Source: Aminobacter sp. AP02
Lineage (GTDB): Bacteria; Pseudomonadota; Alphaproteobacteria; Rhizobiales; Rhizobiaceae
DNA length: 64,000 bases
Assembly (NCBI RefSeq): GCF_003148805.1
Contig: NZ_QGGX01000002.1
Coordinates: forward strand, 62,001 to 126,000
Direction of reading: 5' to 3'
Shown here in pieces: positions 37,394 to 45,651 of the stretch (the stretch's first letter is position 1; the number at the start of each line of letters is the position of its first letter). Made by a program: the position numbers and the translations under genes. The notes beneath the pieces were generated by a model, which ran no database searches, was not told the origin of the DNA, and was given only the letters and a program-made list of their open reading frames with translations.

Positions 37394-38176
37394 ATGCCCA
37401 AACGGCCCGCCTACGCCGCAAATGACCAGGACAAGGACGAGCGCTACCGGGCGCCGGCGCTCGACAAGGGGCTCGATATACTGGAACTGCTGTCCGAGCA
37501 GCCGGGCGGGTTGACGCGCGCCGAAATCGTCAAGGCGATGGGGCGCGGTCCGAGCGAGGTCTACCGCATGCTCGAACGGCTGGTGGCGCGCGACTATGTC
37601 AGCCGCTCACCCGAAGGCGACCGCTACGCCCTGACGATGAAGCTGTTCGTGCTGGCGCACAGGCATCCTCCGGTGCGCAGGCTCGTCGCGCGCGCCTTGC
37701 CGCTGATGGACGGATTTGCCAGCGACGCGGGGCAATCGTGCCATCTGGTGGTTCCGGAAGGCGGTGCTGCCCTCGTGGTTGCGCATGCCAGTTGCCCAGG
37801 CAATTGGGAATTCGGCATCAGGATCGGCGCGCATATCGACCTTTTGGCGACCGGCTCGGGCCAGACCTTGCTCGCTTTCCAGGATGAGCACTCCCGGGCG
37901 GAAGCGACGATACGCTGGGAGGGAACGAAGCTGGCAATCGCCCGGGCCAAGCTCGAGCCGGTGCTCGAAGGCTATCGCAAGGCCGGCCACCGCATCGGCG
38001 AAAGCCAGCAGATCAGAGGCGTCGACGACATCTCCGTGCCGATCCTGTCGCCAGATGGCTATGCCATCGCGGTGCTGACCTGTCCGTACATCCAGCGGCT
38101 GGACGACGCACAGGCCGATATCGACCAGACGCTTGTATTGCTCAAGGACGTGGCGGCGAAGCTGTCGCTGTCGTAG
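37394..38176 (+). CDS. IclR-family regulator of the fucose operon
   Basis: A 260-residue IclR-type regulator: winged helix ALDKGLDILELLSEQPGGLT, KAMGRGPSEVYRMLERLVAR and an effector GAF-like domain (GQSCHLVVPEGGAALVVAH, GSGQTLLAFQ, ISVPILSPDGYAIAVLTCPY). It is transcribed away from the fucose operon, 118 bases apart. Repression lifted by a pathway intermediate such as L-fucose, L-fuconate or 2-keto-3-deoxy-L-fuconate is the likely mode. Confidence 0.92.
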   Translation: MPKRPAYAANDQDKDERYRAPALDKGLDILELLSEQPGGLTRAEIVKAMGRGPSEVYRMLERLVARDYVSRSPEGDRYALTMKLFVLAHRHPPVRRLVARALPLMDGFASDAGQSCHLVVPEGGAALVVAHASCPGNWEFGIRIGAHIDLLATGSGQTLLAFQDEHSRAEATIRWEGTKLAIARAKLEPVLEGYRKAGHRIGESQQIRGVDDISVPILSPDGYAIAVLTCPYIQRLDDAQADIDQTLVLLKDVAAKLSLS

Positions 38177-38213
38177 GCGCAGACGCTGGCGCTTGGGAAT
38201 ACCCCCAACCCTA

Positions 38214-38324
38214 ATCCCTCCCCACAAGGGGGAGGGGGACTTTGAAGCTTAGCGCCGCCCCTCACCCTTACCCTCTCCCCGTGAAAAACGGGGAGAAGGT
38301 CCCGGCAGAGGGATGAGGGGCGGC
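38214..38324. repeat. GC-rich intergenic hairpin repeat (RIME-like)
   Basis: Three inverted repeats are packed in the 209-base gap: CCCTCCCC/GGGGAGGG (38216-38239), CTCTCCCCGT/ACGGGGAGAAG (38272-38297) and an outer 11-bp pair GCCGCCCCTCA (38254-38264) / TGAGGGGCGGC (38314-38324). The CTCTCCCCGTnnnnACGGGGAGA core is a familiar intergenic mosaic repeat of rhizobial genomes. Not a simple terminator, since no T-run follows. Confidence 0.7.
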
Positions 38325-38385
38325 TGTTCGCTTCAGAAGGAGGTGCCGAGCCTGAATTCAGGATCGCAGCTCAGGCGGAGCGCCA

Positions 38386-38826
38386 TCAAGCATCCGGCGG
38401 GACGACACCCTTGCGGACGGCGAAGTCGGCGTAGAAGCGGCGTTCCTGGGTCTGGATGACGGCGTATGCTTTCTTGGCGCGCTCGTAGAAGGCGAAGCGC
38501 TCGATGCCGACCATCTTGGTGCCCGTGCCGTCGATCAGCTTGCCGACCTCGCGCTGGACGTCGGGGATCTCGTCGGGATTGCCGACGACTTCCATGCGGC
38601 CGAAGGCGTCGTCGACAAAGGTGTCGACAGGCATCACCGAAAGCACCGCCTTCATCACCCGGACGATGTCGGCGTCGATGCGCAGCGGGCGGCCGAACAC
38701 TGTCTGGCGCGAGATCGCTTCGGCCGGGAAATTGGCGTCGGCAATGATCAGGTCATCGCCATGTCCCATCGAGCGCAGCGCGTAGAGCACATCGGGGCTG
38801 AGCAGTGGATCGATGCGGAGTAGCAT
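38386..38826 (-). CDS. fucU: L-fucose mutarotase, FucU/RbsD family
   Basis: A 146-residue RbsD/FucU-fold protein. The opening LLRIDPLLSPDVLYALRSMG, catalytic HGDDLIIADANFPAEAI, and the C-terminal FYERAKKAYAVIQTQERRFY are FucU-like. It equilibrates fucose anomers, supplying the form the dehydrogenase uses. It is not in the fucose operon: it points the same way as the peptide transporter genes and follows them by 79 bases. The start at 38826 has only a weak ribosome site. Confidence 0.88.
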   Translation of the reverse strand: MLLRIDPLLSPDVLYALRSMGHGDDLIIADANFPAEAISRQTVFGRPLRIDADIVRVMKAVLSVMPVDTFVDDAFGRMEVVGNPDEIPDVQREVGKLIDGTGTKMVGIERFAFYERAKKAYAVIQTQERRFYADFAVRKGVVPPDA

Positions 38827-38905
38827 GGCGGATACCTGATGATGCGGGTTGCAACTGGGCGCAATGTGCAGGGACACGGGGCAACAGGCAAGCGATAGCC
38901 TTGGC

Positions 38906-39664
38906 TCAGGGCTCGCGGACGAACCCCTCGCTGGCGACAAGCAGATTGCGCGTATAGTCCTTGGTGACATTGCGGCTGGCAAGATCGCTGGCTTCGAGCC
39001 GCTCGACCTCCGCGCCGGTTTGCATCACCATTAGCCGCTCGCACATATGGGTGATGACGCCGAGGTCGTGGCTGACCATGACGAAGGTAAGATTGCGGTC
39101 GCGGCGCACCTGTTCGAGCAGGTTCAGCACCTCGGCCTGCACCGAGGCGTCGAGCGCCGACGTCGGCTCGTCGAGCAAAAGCACCGAGGGTTCGAGGATC
39201 AGCGCACGGGCAATCGCTACGCGCTGGCGCTGGCCGCCGGAGAGCTGGTGCGAATAGCGGAAGCGGAAGCCGGAGCCGAGGCCGACCTCGTCGAGCGCGC
39301 GCTGGATGCGCTTTTCGGTGTCGGCAAAGCCATGGATGTCGAGCGGTTCGAGCAGCAGCCGGTCGACCGTCTGGCGCGGGTGCAGGGAACCATAGGGGTC
39401 CTGGAACACCATCTGCACCTGGCGATAGAATTCCTTGTCGCGGGTCTTGCCCAGGCGCTTGGCGCCGACGTCGATGGTTCCCGAGGTGACAGGTGCCAGG
39501 CCCGCGACGGCGCGCAGCAGCGTCGACTTGCCGGAACCGGATTCGCCGACGAGGCCGAAGGACTCGCCCTTGTCGACGGTCAGGCTGACATCCTTGAGCG
39601 CGATGAAGTCGTCATAGACGACGCGCAGGCGGTCGATGGAAAGGGCAGGGGTCACAGCAGCCAC
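38906..39664 (-). CDS. Peptide ABC transporter ATPase (DppF-like)
   Basis: A 252-residue ABC ATPase of the oligopeptide/dipeptide family: Walker [18 protein letters not shown], the family mark [20 protein letters not shown], signature [20 protein letters not shown] and Walker [19 protein letters not shown]. It lacks the long C-terminal extension of some members. It overlaps its partner ATPase gene by 13 bases and ends the transporter row before fucU. Confidence 0.93.
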   Translation of the reverse strand: MAAVTPALSIDRLRVVYDDFIALKDVSLTVDKGESFGLVGESGSGKSTLLRAVAGLAPVTSGTIDVGAKRLGKTRDKEFYRQVQMVFQDPYGSLHPRQTVDRLLLEPLDIHGFADTEKRIQRALDEVGLGSGFRFRYSHQLSGGQRQRVAIARALILEPSVLLLDEPTSALDASVQAEVLNLLEQVRRDRNLTFVMVSHDLGVITHMCERLMVMQTGAEVERLEASDLASRNVTKDYTRNLLVASEGFVREP

Positions 39665-40485
39665 TCCGGCTGGCGGTCGAGCACGGGCAGCGGGTGCCGG
39701 CTCGTGCCGATCTTGGGCATGCAGTTGAGCAGGCCTTGCGTATAGGGATGCTTGGCGCGGGACAGTTCCGAGGCCTTGAGCTCCTCGACGATCTTGCCGG
39801 CATACATGACGATCACCCGGTCGCAGAAGGTCGAGACCAGGCGCAGGTCGTGCGAGATGAAGATCAGCCCCATGCCGCGGTCGATGACCAGCCGGTCGAG
39901 GATGCGCAATATGTCGAGCTGGACGGTGACGTCCAGCGCCGAGGTCGGTTCGTCGGCGATCAGAAGTTCGGGGCCGGCAATCAGCATCATGGCGATCATG
40001 GCGCGCTGGCCCATGCCACCCGAAACCTCGTGCGGGTAGAGGTCGTAGACGCGCTTCGGATCGCGGATCTGCACGGCCGCAAGCATGTCGAGCGCGCGTT
40101 CGCGCGCCTCCGACTTGCCGATCTTCTCATGGGTGCGCAGCGTCTCCAGTATCTGGCGGCCGATGGTCATGACAGGATCGAGCGAATATTTCGGGTCCTG
40201 CAGGATCATGGCGACGCGGTTGCCCCGCAGCGCCCGGCGCTCGGCCGGCGACGCCTTCAAAAGATCGATACCGCTGAATTCGAGCCGCTTCGCCCTGATC
40301 TCGGCCTGTTGCGGCGTCAGCCCCATGATGGCGCGGCCGGTTTGCGACTTGCCGGAGCCGGACTCGCCGACGATGCCGAGCCGCTCCTGGCCAAGCGAAA
40401 AGGATACGCCGCGCACCGCCTCGACAACGCCGGTACGGGTTGGGAACGAGACGCGCAGGTCGTCGACATGCAGCAACGTGTTCAT
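39652..40485 (-). CDS. Peptide ABC transporter ATPase (DppD-like)
   Basis: A 277-residue ABC ATPase: Walker [38 protein letters not shown], signature HEVSGGMGQRAMIAMMLIAG, Walker [17 protein letters not shown] and the oligopeptide-family end HPYTQGLLNCMPKIG. The signature SGGMGQR differs by one residue from the usual SGGQRQR pattern. The start at 40485 overlaps the permease stop. Confidence 0.93.
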   Translation of the reverse strand: MNTLLHVDDLRVSFPTRTGVVEAVRGVSFSLGQERLGIVGESGSGKSQTGRAIMGLTPQQAEIRAKRLEFSGIDLLKASPAERRALRGNRVAMILQDPKYSLDPVMTIGRQILETLRTHEKIGKSEARERALDMLAAVQIRDPKRVYDLYPHEVSGGMGQRAMIAMMLIAGPELLIADEPTSALDVTVQLDILRILDRLVIDRGMGLIFISHDLRLVSTFCDRVIVMYAGKIVEELKASELSRAKHPYTQGLLNCMPKIGTSRHPLPVLDRQPEWLL

Positions 40486-41399
40486 TGGCCACCGCTGCGT
40501 GTGTCGAGTGCGTCGCGCAGGCCGTCGCCGAGCAGGTTGAAGCCGAGGCTGACGATGAGGATGGCGGCGCCGGGGGCGGCTGCCACCCACCACTGGTCAA
40601 GGATGAAGCGGCGCCCCGAGGCGATCATGGCACCCCATTCCGGCAGCGGCGGCTGGGCGCCGAGGCCGAGGAAGCCAAGGCCCGCGGCGGTCAGGATGAT
40701 GCCGGCCATGTCCAGCGTGACGCGCACGATCAGCGAGGAGATGCACAAGGGCATGATGTGGCGCAAGACGATGCGCATCGGCGAGGCGCCCATCAGCTTG
40801 ACGGCTGCGATGTAGTCGGAGTTGCGAACAGTCAGCGTTTCGGCACGCGCGATGCGGGCGTAGGGCGGCCACGACGTCAGCGCGATGGCGATGATGGCGT
40901 TTTCGATACCAGGCCCGAGCGCGGCGACAAAGGCGAGCGCCAGCACAAGCTTGGGAAAGGCGAGGAAAATGTCGGTGATGCGCATCAGCACAGCATCGAT
41001 CCAGCCACCGGCGTAACCGGCCGCCGTGCCCACAAGCAGGCCGATGGGCGCTGCGATGATCGCCACCAGCACGATGACCTGCAAGGTCAGGCGCGAGCCG
41101 TAGATCAGGCGTGAGAGGATGTCGCGCCCCTGGTCGTCCGTGCCGAGCCAGTTGGTGGAACTCGGCGGCAGCAGGCGGGCGTTCTTCAGGTCACCGATAT
41201 AGGGCGAGTATGGCGAGAGAAGCGGCGCGAAGGCGGCGACGAAGAGCAGGAGAATGATGATGCCGAGGCCGATGACGGCCAGCTTGTTTGCGGCAAAGCG
41301 GCTCCAGGTCAGATAGGCGCGGCCAAGCCGGGCCTGCAGGCGCGACTGCGGCCTGTCGGTCAAAAGCCATTCGCGGCGGGTCATAACAGCGTCGCTCAT
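40482..41399 (-). CDS. Peptide ABC transporter permease (DppC-like)
   Basis: A 305-residue permease. After a cytoplasmic lead (MTRREWLLTDRPQSRLQARL) come membrane helices and family marks APLLSPYSPYIGD, NWLGTDDQGRDILSRLIYGS, and the coupling loop YIAAVKLMGASPMRIVLRHI. The end NLLGDGLRDALDTRSGGQ is typical. It overlaps both neighbours by four bases. Confidence 0.94.
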   Translation of the reverse strand: MSDAVMTRREWLLTDRPQSRLQARLGRAYLTWSRFAANKLAVIGLGIIILLLFVAAFAPLLSPYSPYIGDLKNARLLPPSSTNWLGTDDQGRDILSRLIYGSRLTLQVIVLVAIIAAPIGLLVGTAAGYAGGWIDAVLMRITDIFLAFPKLVLALAFVAALGPGIENAIIAIALTSWPPYARIARAETLTVRNSDYIAAVKLMGASPMRIVLRHIMPLCISSLIVRVTLDMAGIILTAAGLGFLGLGAQPPLPEWGAMIASGRRFILDQWWVAAAPGAAILIVSLGFNLLGDGLRDALDTRSGGQ

Positions 41400-42463
41400 C
41401 GTATACGCGTCCTTGGGTCGAGCAGGCGATAGAGCAGGTCGGAGAGCAGGTTGAGCGCGATGAACACCGAACCGATGACGATCGTGCCTCCCAACACCGC
41501 GTTCATGTCGGCGTTCTGCAGCGAGTTGGTGATGTAGAGGCCGAGCCCGGGCCAGGCGAAGACGGTTTCGGTCAGCACCGAGCCTTCGAGCAAGCCGGCA
41601 TAAGACAGCGCGATCACGGTGACCAGCGGCACGGCGGCGTTGCGCAGCGCATGACCCCAGATGATGCGCGTTTCCGACAGGCCCTTGGCCCGGGCTGCAA
41701 CGATGTATTCCTGGCTCAGCTCGTTGAGCATGAAGGAGCGCGTCATGCGGCTGATATAGGCGAGCGAGAAGTAGCCGAGCAGCGAGGCCGGCAGGATGAT
41801 GTGGGCGAAGATGTCCTTGAAGGCAGCCCTGTCGCGGTTGAGCACCGCGTCGAGCAGGAAGAAGCCGGTGATCGGCGTGAAGGTGTATTCGAACACCACG
41901 TCGATGCGGCCGGGGCCGGCGGTCCAGCCGAGGCGGGCGTAGAACACCAGAAGCGCGAGCAGGCCGAGCCAGAAGATAGGCACCGAGTAGCCGATCAGGC
42001 CGATGATGCGGACGATCTGGTCGGCGAGGCTGCCGCGCTTGACGGCGGCAAGCACGCCGAGCGGGATGCCGAGGGCCGCTCCGATGATCGTGCCGACGGT
42101 GGCGAGTTCCATCGTCGCCGGGAAGACGCGGCGGATGTCGGCCATGACGGGGTTGGTGGTCAGCACGGAGGTGCCGAAATCGCCCGACAGCACGCCTTTC
42201 ACGTAGAGATAGAACTGATGGTAGTAGGGCAGGTTGAACCCCATCTCTTCGCGCGTGCGCTCGACGACGTGGGCCGGCGCCCGGTCGCCGACGATGGCGA
42301 GCACGGGGTCGATTGGCACGACCCGGCCGATGAAGAAGGTCACCGCCAAAAGGCCGAGATAGGTGGTGCCCACGATCACCACGAAACTGGCGATCGCCTT
42401 GAGAATGGCGGAGGCGCGCTTGTTGGCGCGCCTCGCCGGCGTCTGTGTGTCAGCAGTGCTCAA
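41396..42463 (-). CDS. Peptide ABC transporter permease (DppB-like)
   Basis: A 355-residue permease with an N-terminal helix after a basic stretch (RRANKRASAILKAIASFVVI) and the family patterns MGFNLPYYHQFYLYVKGVLS, GDFGTSVLTTNPVMADIRRV, and the loop YIVAARAKGLSETRIIWGHA. The end LLSDLLYRLLDPRTRI is standard for DppB. Receptor and permease genes are separated by 108 bases in which nothing else is recognised. Confidence 0.94.
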   Translation of the reverse strand: MSTADTQTPARRANKRASAILKAIASFVVIVGTTYLGLLAVTFFIGRVVPIDPVLAIVGDRAPAHVVERTREEMGFNLPYYHQFYLYVKGVLSGDFGTSVLTTNPVMADIRRVFPATMELATVGTIIGAALGIPLGVLAAVKRGSLADQIVRIIGLIGYSVPIFWLGLLALLVFYARLGWTAGPGRIDVVFEYTFTPITGFFLLDAVLNRDRAAFKDIFAHIILPASLLGYFSLAYISRMTRSFMLNELSQEYIVAARAKGLSETRIIWGHALRNAAVPLVTVIALSYAGLLEGSVLTETVFAWPGLGLYITNSLQNADMNAVLGGTIVIGSVFIALNLLSDLLYRLLDPRTRIR

Positions 42464-42571
42464 TGGTCAGATCCTTTTGCGCGCAACCCCTATGGCTGGA
42501 GGTCATGCGCAGTTCCGAATGGTTACAGCGTCGCGTTGCGCGCCCCTGAGGGCGCGCTGCGCTGCAAAGGA

Positions 42572-44212
42572 TCATTCCTTGGTCACGGGGGCGACGAAGT
42601 TGGAGTCGAAATTCGGCCCCAGCTTGTAGTTCTTGACGTTGCCGCGCAGGCCGGCAACCTCGGTCTGCTGGAAGATCAGCAGGAACGGGCTGGTGTCGAG
42701 CGCCGCCTGCTGCAGCTCCTTGTACATCGTGGCGCGCTTGTCGTTGTCGCGCTCCAGGAGGGCCGCCTTGGTCTTTTCGGTCAGCTCCGGAACGTCCCAG
42801 GCGTTGCGCCAGGCCAGCGTCTTCACCGTGCCGTCGTCGGCGTTGTTGGGGTTGGAGGTGAAGGTCTCGGCGTTGGAGTTCGGATCCCAGTAATCCATGC
42901 CCCACTGGCCGATATACATGTCGTGGTTGCGGGCGCGGTACTTGGTCAGCGTCTGCTTGCCGTCGCCGGGAATGATCTCCAGCTTGATGCCGGCCTGGCC
43001 GACGGTCTGCTGGAAGGATTCGGCGATGCCTGTCACCGGCTGGGTGTTGCGCACGTCCATGGTGACGGTAAAGCCGTCCTTCAGGCCGGCCTTCTCCAGC
43101 AGTTCCTTGGCCTTGGCGACATCGAAGGTAAACGGGTTGGAGTCGAGCGCACCGAGCACGCCCTTGGCCTGGTAGGTCTGTCGGATCTCGCCAATGCCCT
43201 TGATCAGCGTCGAGCCGATCGCGTCGTAGTCGACCAGGTACTTCAGCGCCTGGCGAACTTCCGGCTTGGCAAGGTTCTCGTTCTTCTGGTTAAGGCTGAT
43301 GTAGTAGACCGTGCCCTTGGGCGCGCTGGTGGTGGTCAGGTCGGCCTTCTTGGAAATAGCTTCCAGGTCGCCCGGCTCGAGATTGCGGGCGACGTCGATG
43401 TCACCGGCTTCGAGCATCAGGCGCTGGGTAGCGCTTTCCTTGACATGGCGATAGATGACGCGGGCCAGAGCCGGCTTGTCGCCATAGTAGTTGTCGTTGC
43501 GCTCAAGCACGAGGATTTCATTGGCGCGCCAGTCGCGGATCTTGAACGGACCCGAGCCGGCATAGCCGGTCTTCAGCCAGCCATTGCCGAAATCGTTGTC
43601 GAACTTGTACTCGTCGGTCGGAGTGACCGGGGCTACATGCTCCAGCACCAGTTTGCTGTCCATCACGGCACCGACGGTGGCAGTCAGGCAGTTGAGCACG
43701 AAGGACGGCGCGTAGGACTTGTCGACGGTGAAGACGAAGGTGCCGTCGTCGACGGCCTTGGCCTTTTCGGTGACGTTGTCCTTGGTCAGGCCGAACTGGG
43801 TGAGGATGAAGGCAGGGCTCTTGTCGAGCTTGACGACGCGCTCGAACGACCAGGCGACGTCCTTGGCGGTGATCGGGTTGCCGGACGCGAACTTCAGGCC
43901 GGGCTTGAGCTTGAAGGTGTAGGTCAGGCCGTCATCGGACACGGTCCAGCTCTCGGCGACGCCTGGACGTACCTTGGTGGTGTCGCTGATGTCGAGGCGT
44001 ACCAGCATGTCATAGGCATTGCCGAGAAATTCGGCCGGGCTCAGCTCGAACGATTCAGCCGGGTCGAGCGTGATGGTGTCGTCGATGGCCCAGGCCTGGA
44101 CCAGTGTGTCGGCCGGCGTCGCCGCAAGCGCGGGTGCCGCAAAGACCATTGCCGACAAAGCGGCGCCTGCAAGCATCAGGCGGAAATGCCCGTTCATTTT
44201 ACCGATCATCAT
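42572..44212 (-). CDS. Peptide/opine-type ABC substrate-binding protein
   Basis: A 546-residue SBP family 5 (DppA/OppA) receptor. A signal peptide (LMLAGAALSAMVFAAPALA) leads to the mature start, then LAESWTV-like PGVAESWTVSDDGLTYTFKL and the family signature region VKESATQRLMLEAGDIDVAR. Three close ATG codons are possible starts (44212, 44209, 44197); the first follows GGGGAA. The next-door dipeptidase suggests import of short or modified peptides. Confidence 0.93.
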   Translation of the reverse strand: MMIGKMNGHFRLMLAGAALSAMVFAAPALAATPADTLVQAWAIDDTITLDPAESFELSPAEFLGNAYDMLVRLDISDTTKVRPGVAESWTVSDDGLTYTFKLKPGLKFASGNPITAKDVAWSFERVVKLDKSPAFILTQFGLTKDNVTEKAKAVDDGTFVFTVDKSYAPSFVLNCLTATVGAVMDSKLVLEHVAPVTPTDEYKFDNDFGNGWLKTGYAGSGPFKIRDWRANEILVLERNDNYYGDKPALARVIYRHVKESATQRLMLEAGDIDVARNLEPGDLEAISKKADLTTTSAPKGTVYYISLNQKNENLAKPEVRQALKYLVDYDAIGSTLIKGIGEIRQTYQAKGVLGALDSNPFTFDVAKAKELLEKAGLKDGFTVTMDVRNTQPVTGIAESFQQTVGQAGIKLEIIPGDGKQTLTKYRARNHDMYIGQWGMDYWDPNSNAETFTSNPNNADDGTVKTLAWRNAWDVPELTEKTKAALLERDNDKRATMYKELQQAALDTSPFLLIFQQTEVAGLRGNVKNYKLGPNFDSNFVAPVTKE

Positions 44213-44246
44213 TTTTTCAGTTCCCCAAGTTGACGATAGTTTGTTG

Positions 44247-45305
44247 TTAGACCGCCGTTTCGTGCCACGCCGAGCGCAAGACCCTCAGCCAGTTGCCACG
44301 GCAGATTTTCGCCAGATCGGCGTCACCATATCCAGCGTTCCCAAGAGCGGCAACGAGCTTCTGCAGGCCGGCGGCGTCGCCGATTTCGCCTGGCACGGTG
44401 GCGCCGTCGAAGTCAGAGCCCAGCGCCACGCCGTCGATGCCGACATGCTCGACGAGATAATCGATGTGGCGGATCATGTCGGAGAGCGGGGTGTCGACGC
44501 TCTTTGCGCCATCCTCGCGCAGCATGGTGACGGCGAAGTTCAGCCCGACCAGGCCGTTGCTTTCGCGCACCGCGGCGAGCTGCTTGTCGGTCAGGTTGCG
44601 GCTGATCGGCGTGATCGCATGGGCGTTGGAATGGCTGACGATCAGCGGCTGGTCCGAGAGCTTGGCGACGTCCCAGAAGCCCTTTTCGGTGATATGGGCG
44701 AGGTCGATCGCGATGCCGATGCGATTGCATTCCTTGACCAGCCGTTTGCCGGCTTCGGTCAGGCCGGGGCCGGTGTCGGGGCTTGAAGGAAAGGCAAATG
44801 GAACGCCATGGCCGAAGACGGTGTTGCGGCTCCACACCGGGCCGAGCGAGCGCAGGCCGGCGGCGTAGAACACGTCGAGCGCTGCAAGATCGGCGTCGAT
44901 CGCCTCGCAGCCTTCCATATGCAGCACGGCGGCGAACTTGCCTTCGGCCCGCGCGGCGTCGATGTCAGCACCGTTGCGGCAGATCTTCCAGCCGCCGGCG
45001 CGCTCGATCCTGAAGGCAATCGAAGCCATGTCGAGGGCAATGTCGAGGGAAGGCGCGCGTTCGAGCGGCTTGCACAACGGAATGGCATAGTGGCCGTTTT
45101 CGTCGCGCGCTTCGTCGGGCATGTTGGCGGAGGTGATATAGATCGCGCACAATCCGCCGACGAGACCGCCCTTTTGGGCGCGGAGCATGTCGATATGGCC
45201 CTGCTTGGTGCCTTCGATGAACTCCGCGACCGGGTCGGCGCCCTTGGCGGCGTTGTTCCACAACCGATAAAGCACGTCGTTGTGGCCGTCGAAAACTGCC
45301 TGCAT
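44247..45305 (-). CDS. Membrane-dipeptidase-type M19 peptidase
   Basis: A 352-residue family M19 dipeptidase: FDGHNDVLYRLWNNA carries the first metal His/Asp pair, VLHMEGCEAID the bridging Glu, LVGLNFAV and the two His motifs IVSHSNAHAI and AIDLAHITEKG. GVALGSDFDGATVPG gives the terminal Asp. Members cleave dipeptides including D-residue or beta-lactam-like substrates. No signal peptide is seen, so it acts in the cytoplasm on peptides delivered by the adjoining importer. It heads that row. Confidence 0.93.
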   Translation of the reverse strand: MQAVFDGHNDVLYRLWNNAAKGADPVAEFIEGTKQGHIDMLRAQKGGLVGGLCAIYITSANMPDEARDENGHYAIPLCKPLERAPSLDIALDMASIAFRIERAGGWKICRNGADIDAARAEGKFAAVLHMEGCEAIDADLAALDVFYAAGLRSLGPVWSRNTVFGHGVPFAFPSSPDTGPGLTEAGKRLVKECNRIGIAIDLAHITEKGFWDVAKLSDQPLIVSHSNAHAITPISRNLTDKQLAAVRESNGLVGLNFAVTMLREDGAKSVDTPLSDMIRHIDYLVEHVGIDGVALGSDFDGATVPGEIGDAAGLQKLVAALGNAGYGDADLAKICRGNWLRVLRSAWHETAV

Positions 45306-45651
45306 TACCTACTCCTGTCTGCGGCGGTAGTTGAAGGTTGAAGTGTCAGGCAAGTCAACCTGTCCGTTGAGGCGAGCCTTGGACCGGCGCCGCAAATCCG
45401 CTTCGGCCGCGTGTCCAGGACCAACAGGAATCCTCGCCTGGACCACTAGGGCGCGGGAAATGACACGGGCCCCGAAAATGCACGGAATTTTCGGCTGATC
45501 GGGCGCTCCGATGCTCGAGGCAGATGACCTTGCGGCAGCCTGCGTCTTTGTACGGCATTGAGTTCTGATCAAAATTTGTGCAGGCCACCGCAGGCGATTT
45601 TTCAGTCGCTCGCCGAACTGCAATTTCATTGATCAGGTTAGGAAGTTTTAT
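45306..45651. other. Intergenic region upstream of glutamate dehydrogenase
   Basis: These 346 bases separate two divergently transcribed genes and must hold both promoters. No convincing coding frame or hairpin was found. The only clear element is the ribosome site TAGGAAG eight bases before the dehydrogenase ATG at 45652. Confidence 0.5.

Noticed and set aside
41651-44233. Very long plus-strand open frame (860 codons) opposite the peptide transporter genes.
   Set aside because: It is antisense to three well-recognised genes, has no family features and reflects high third-position GC.
45309-45629. A 106-codon minus-strand frame in the gap before glutamate dehydrogenase.
   Set aside because: No ribosome site, no recognisable domain, odd composition; the region is more likely just promoters.
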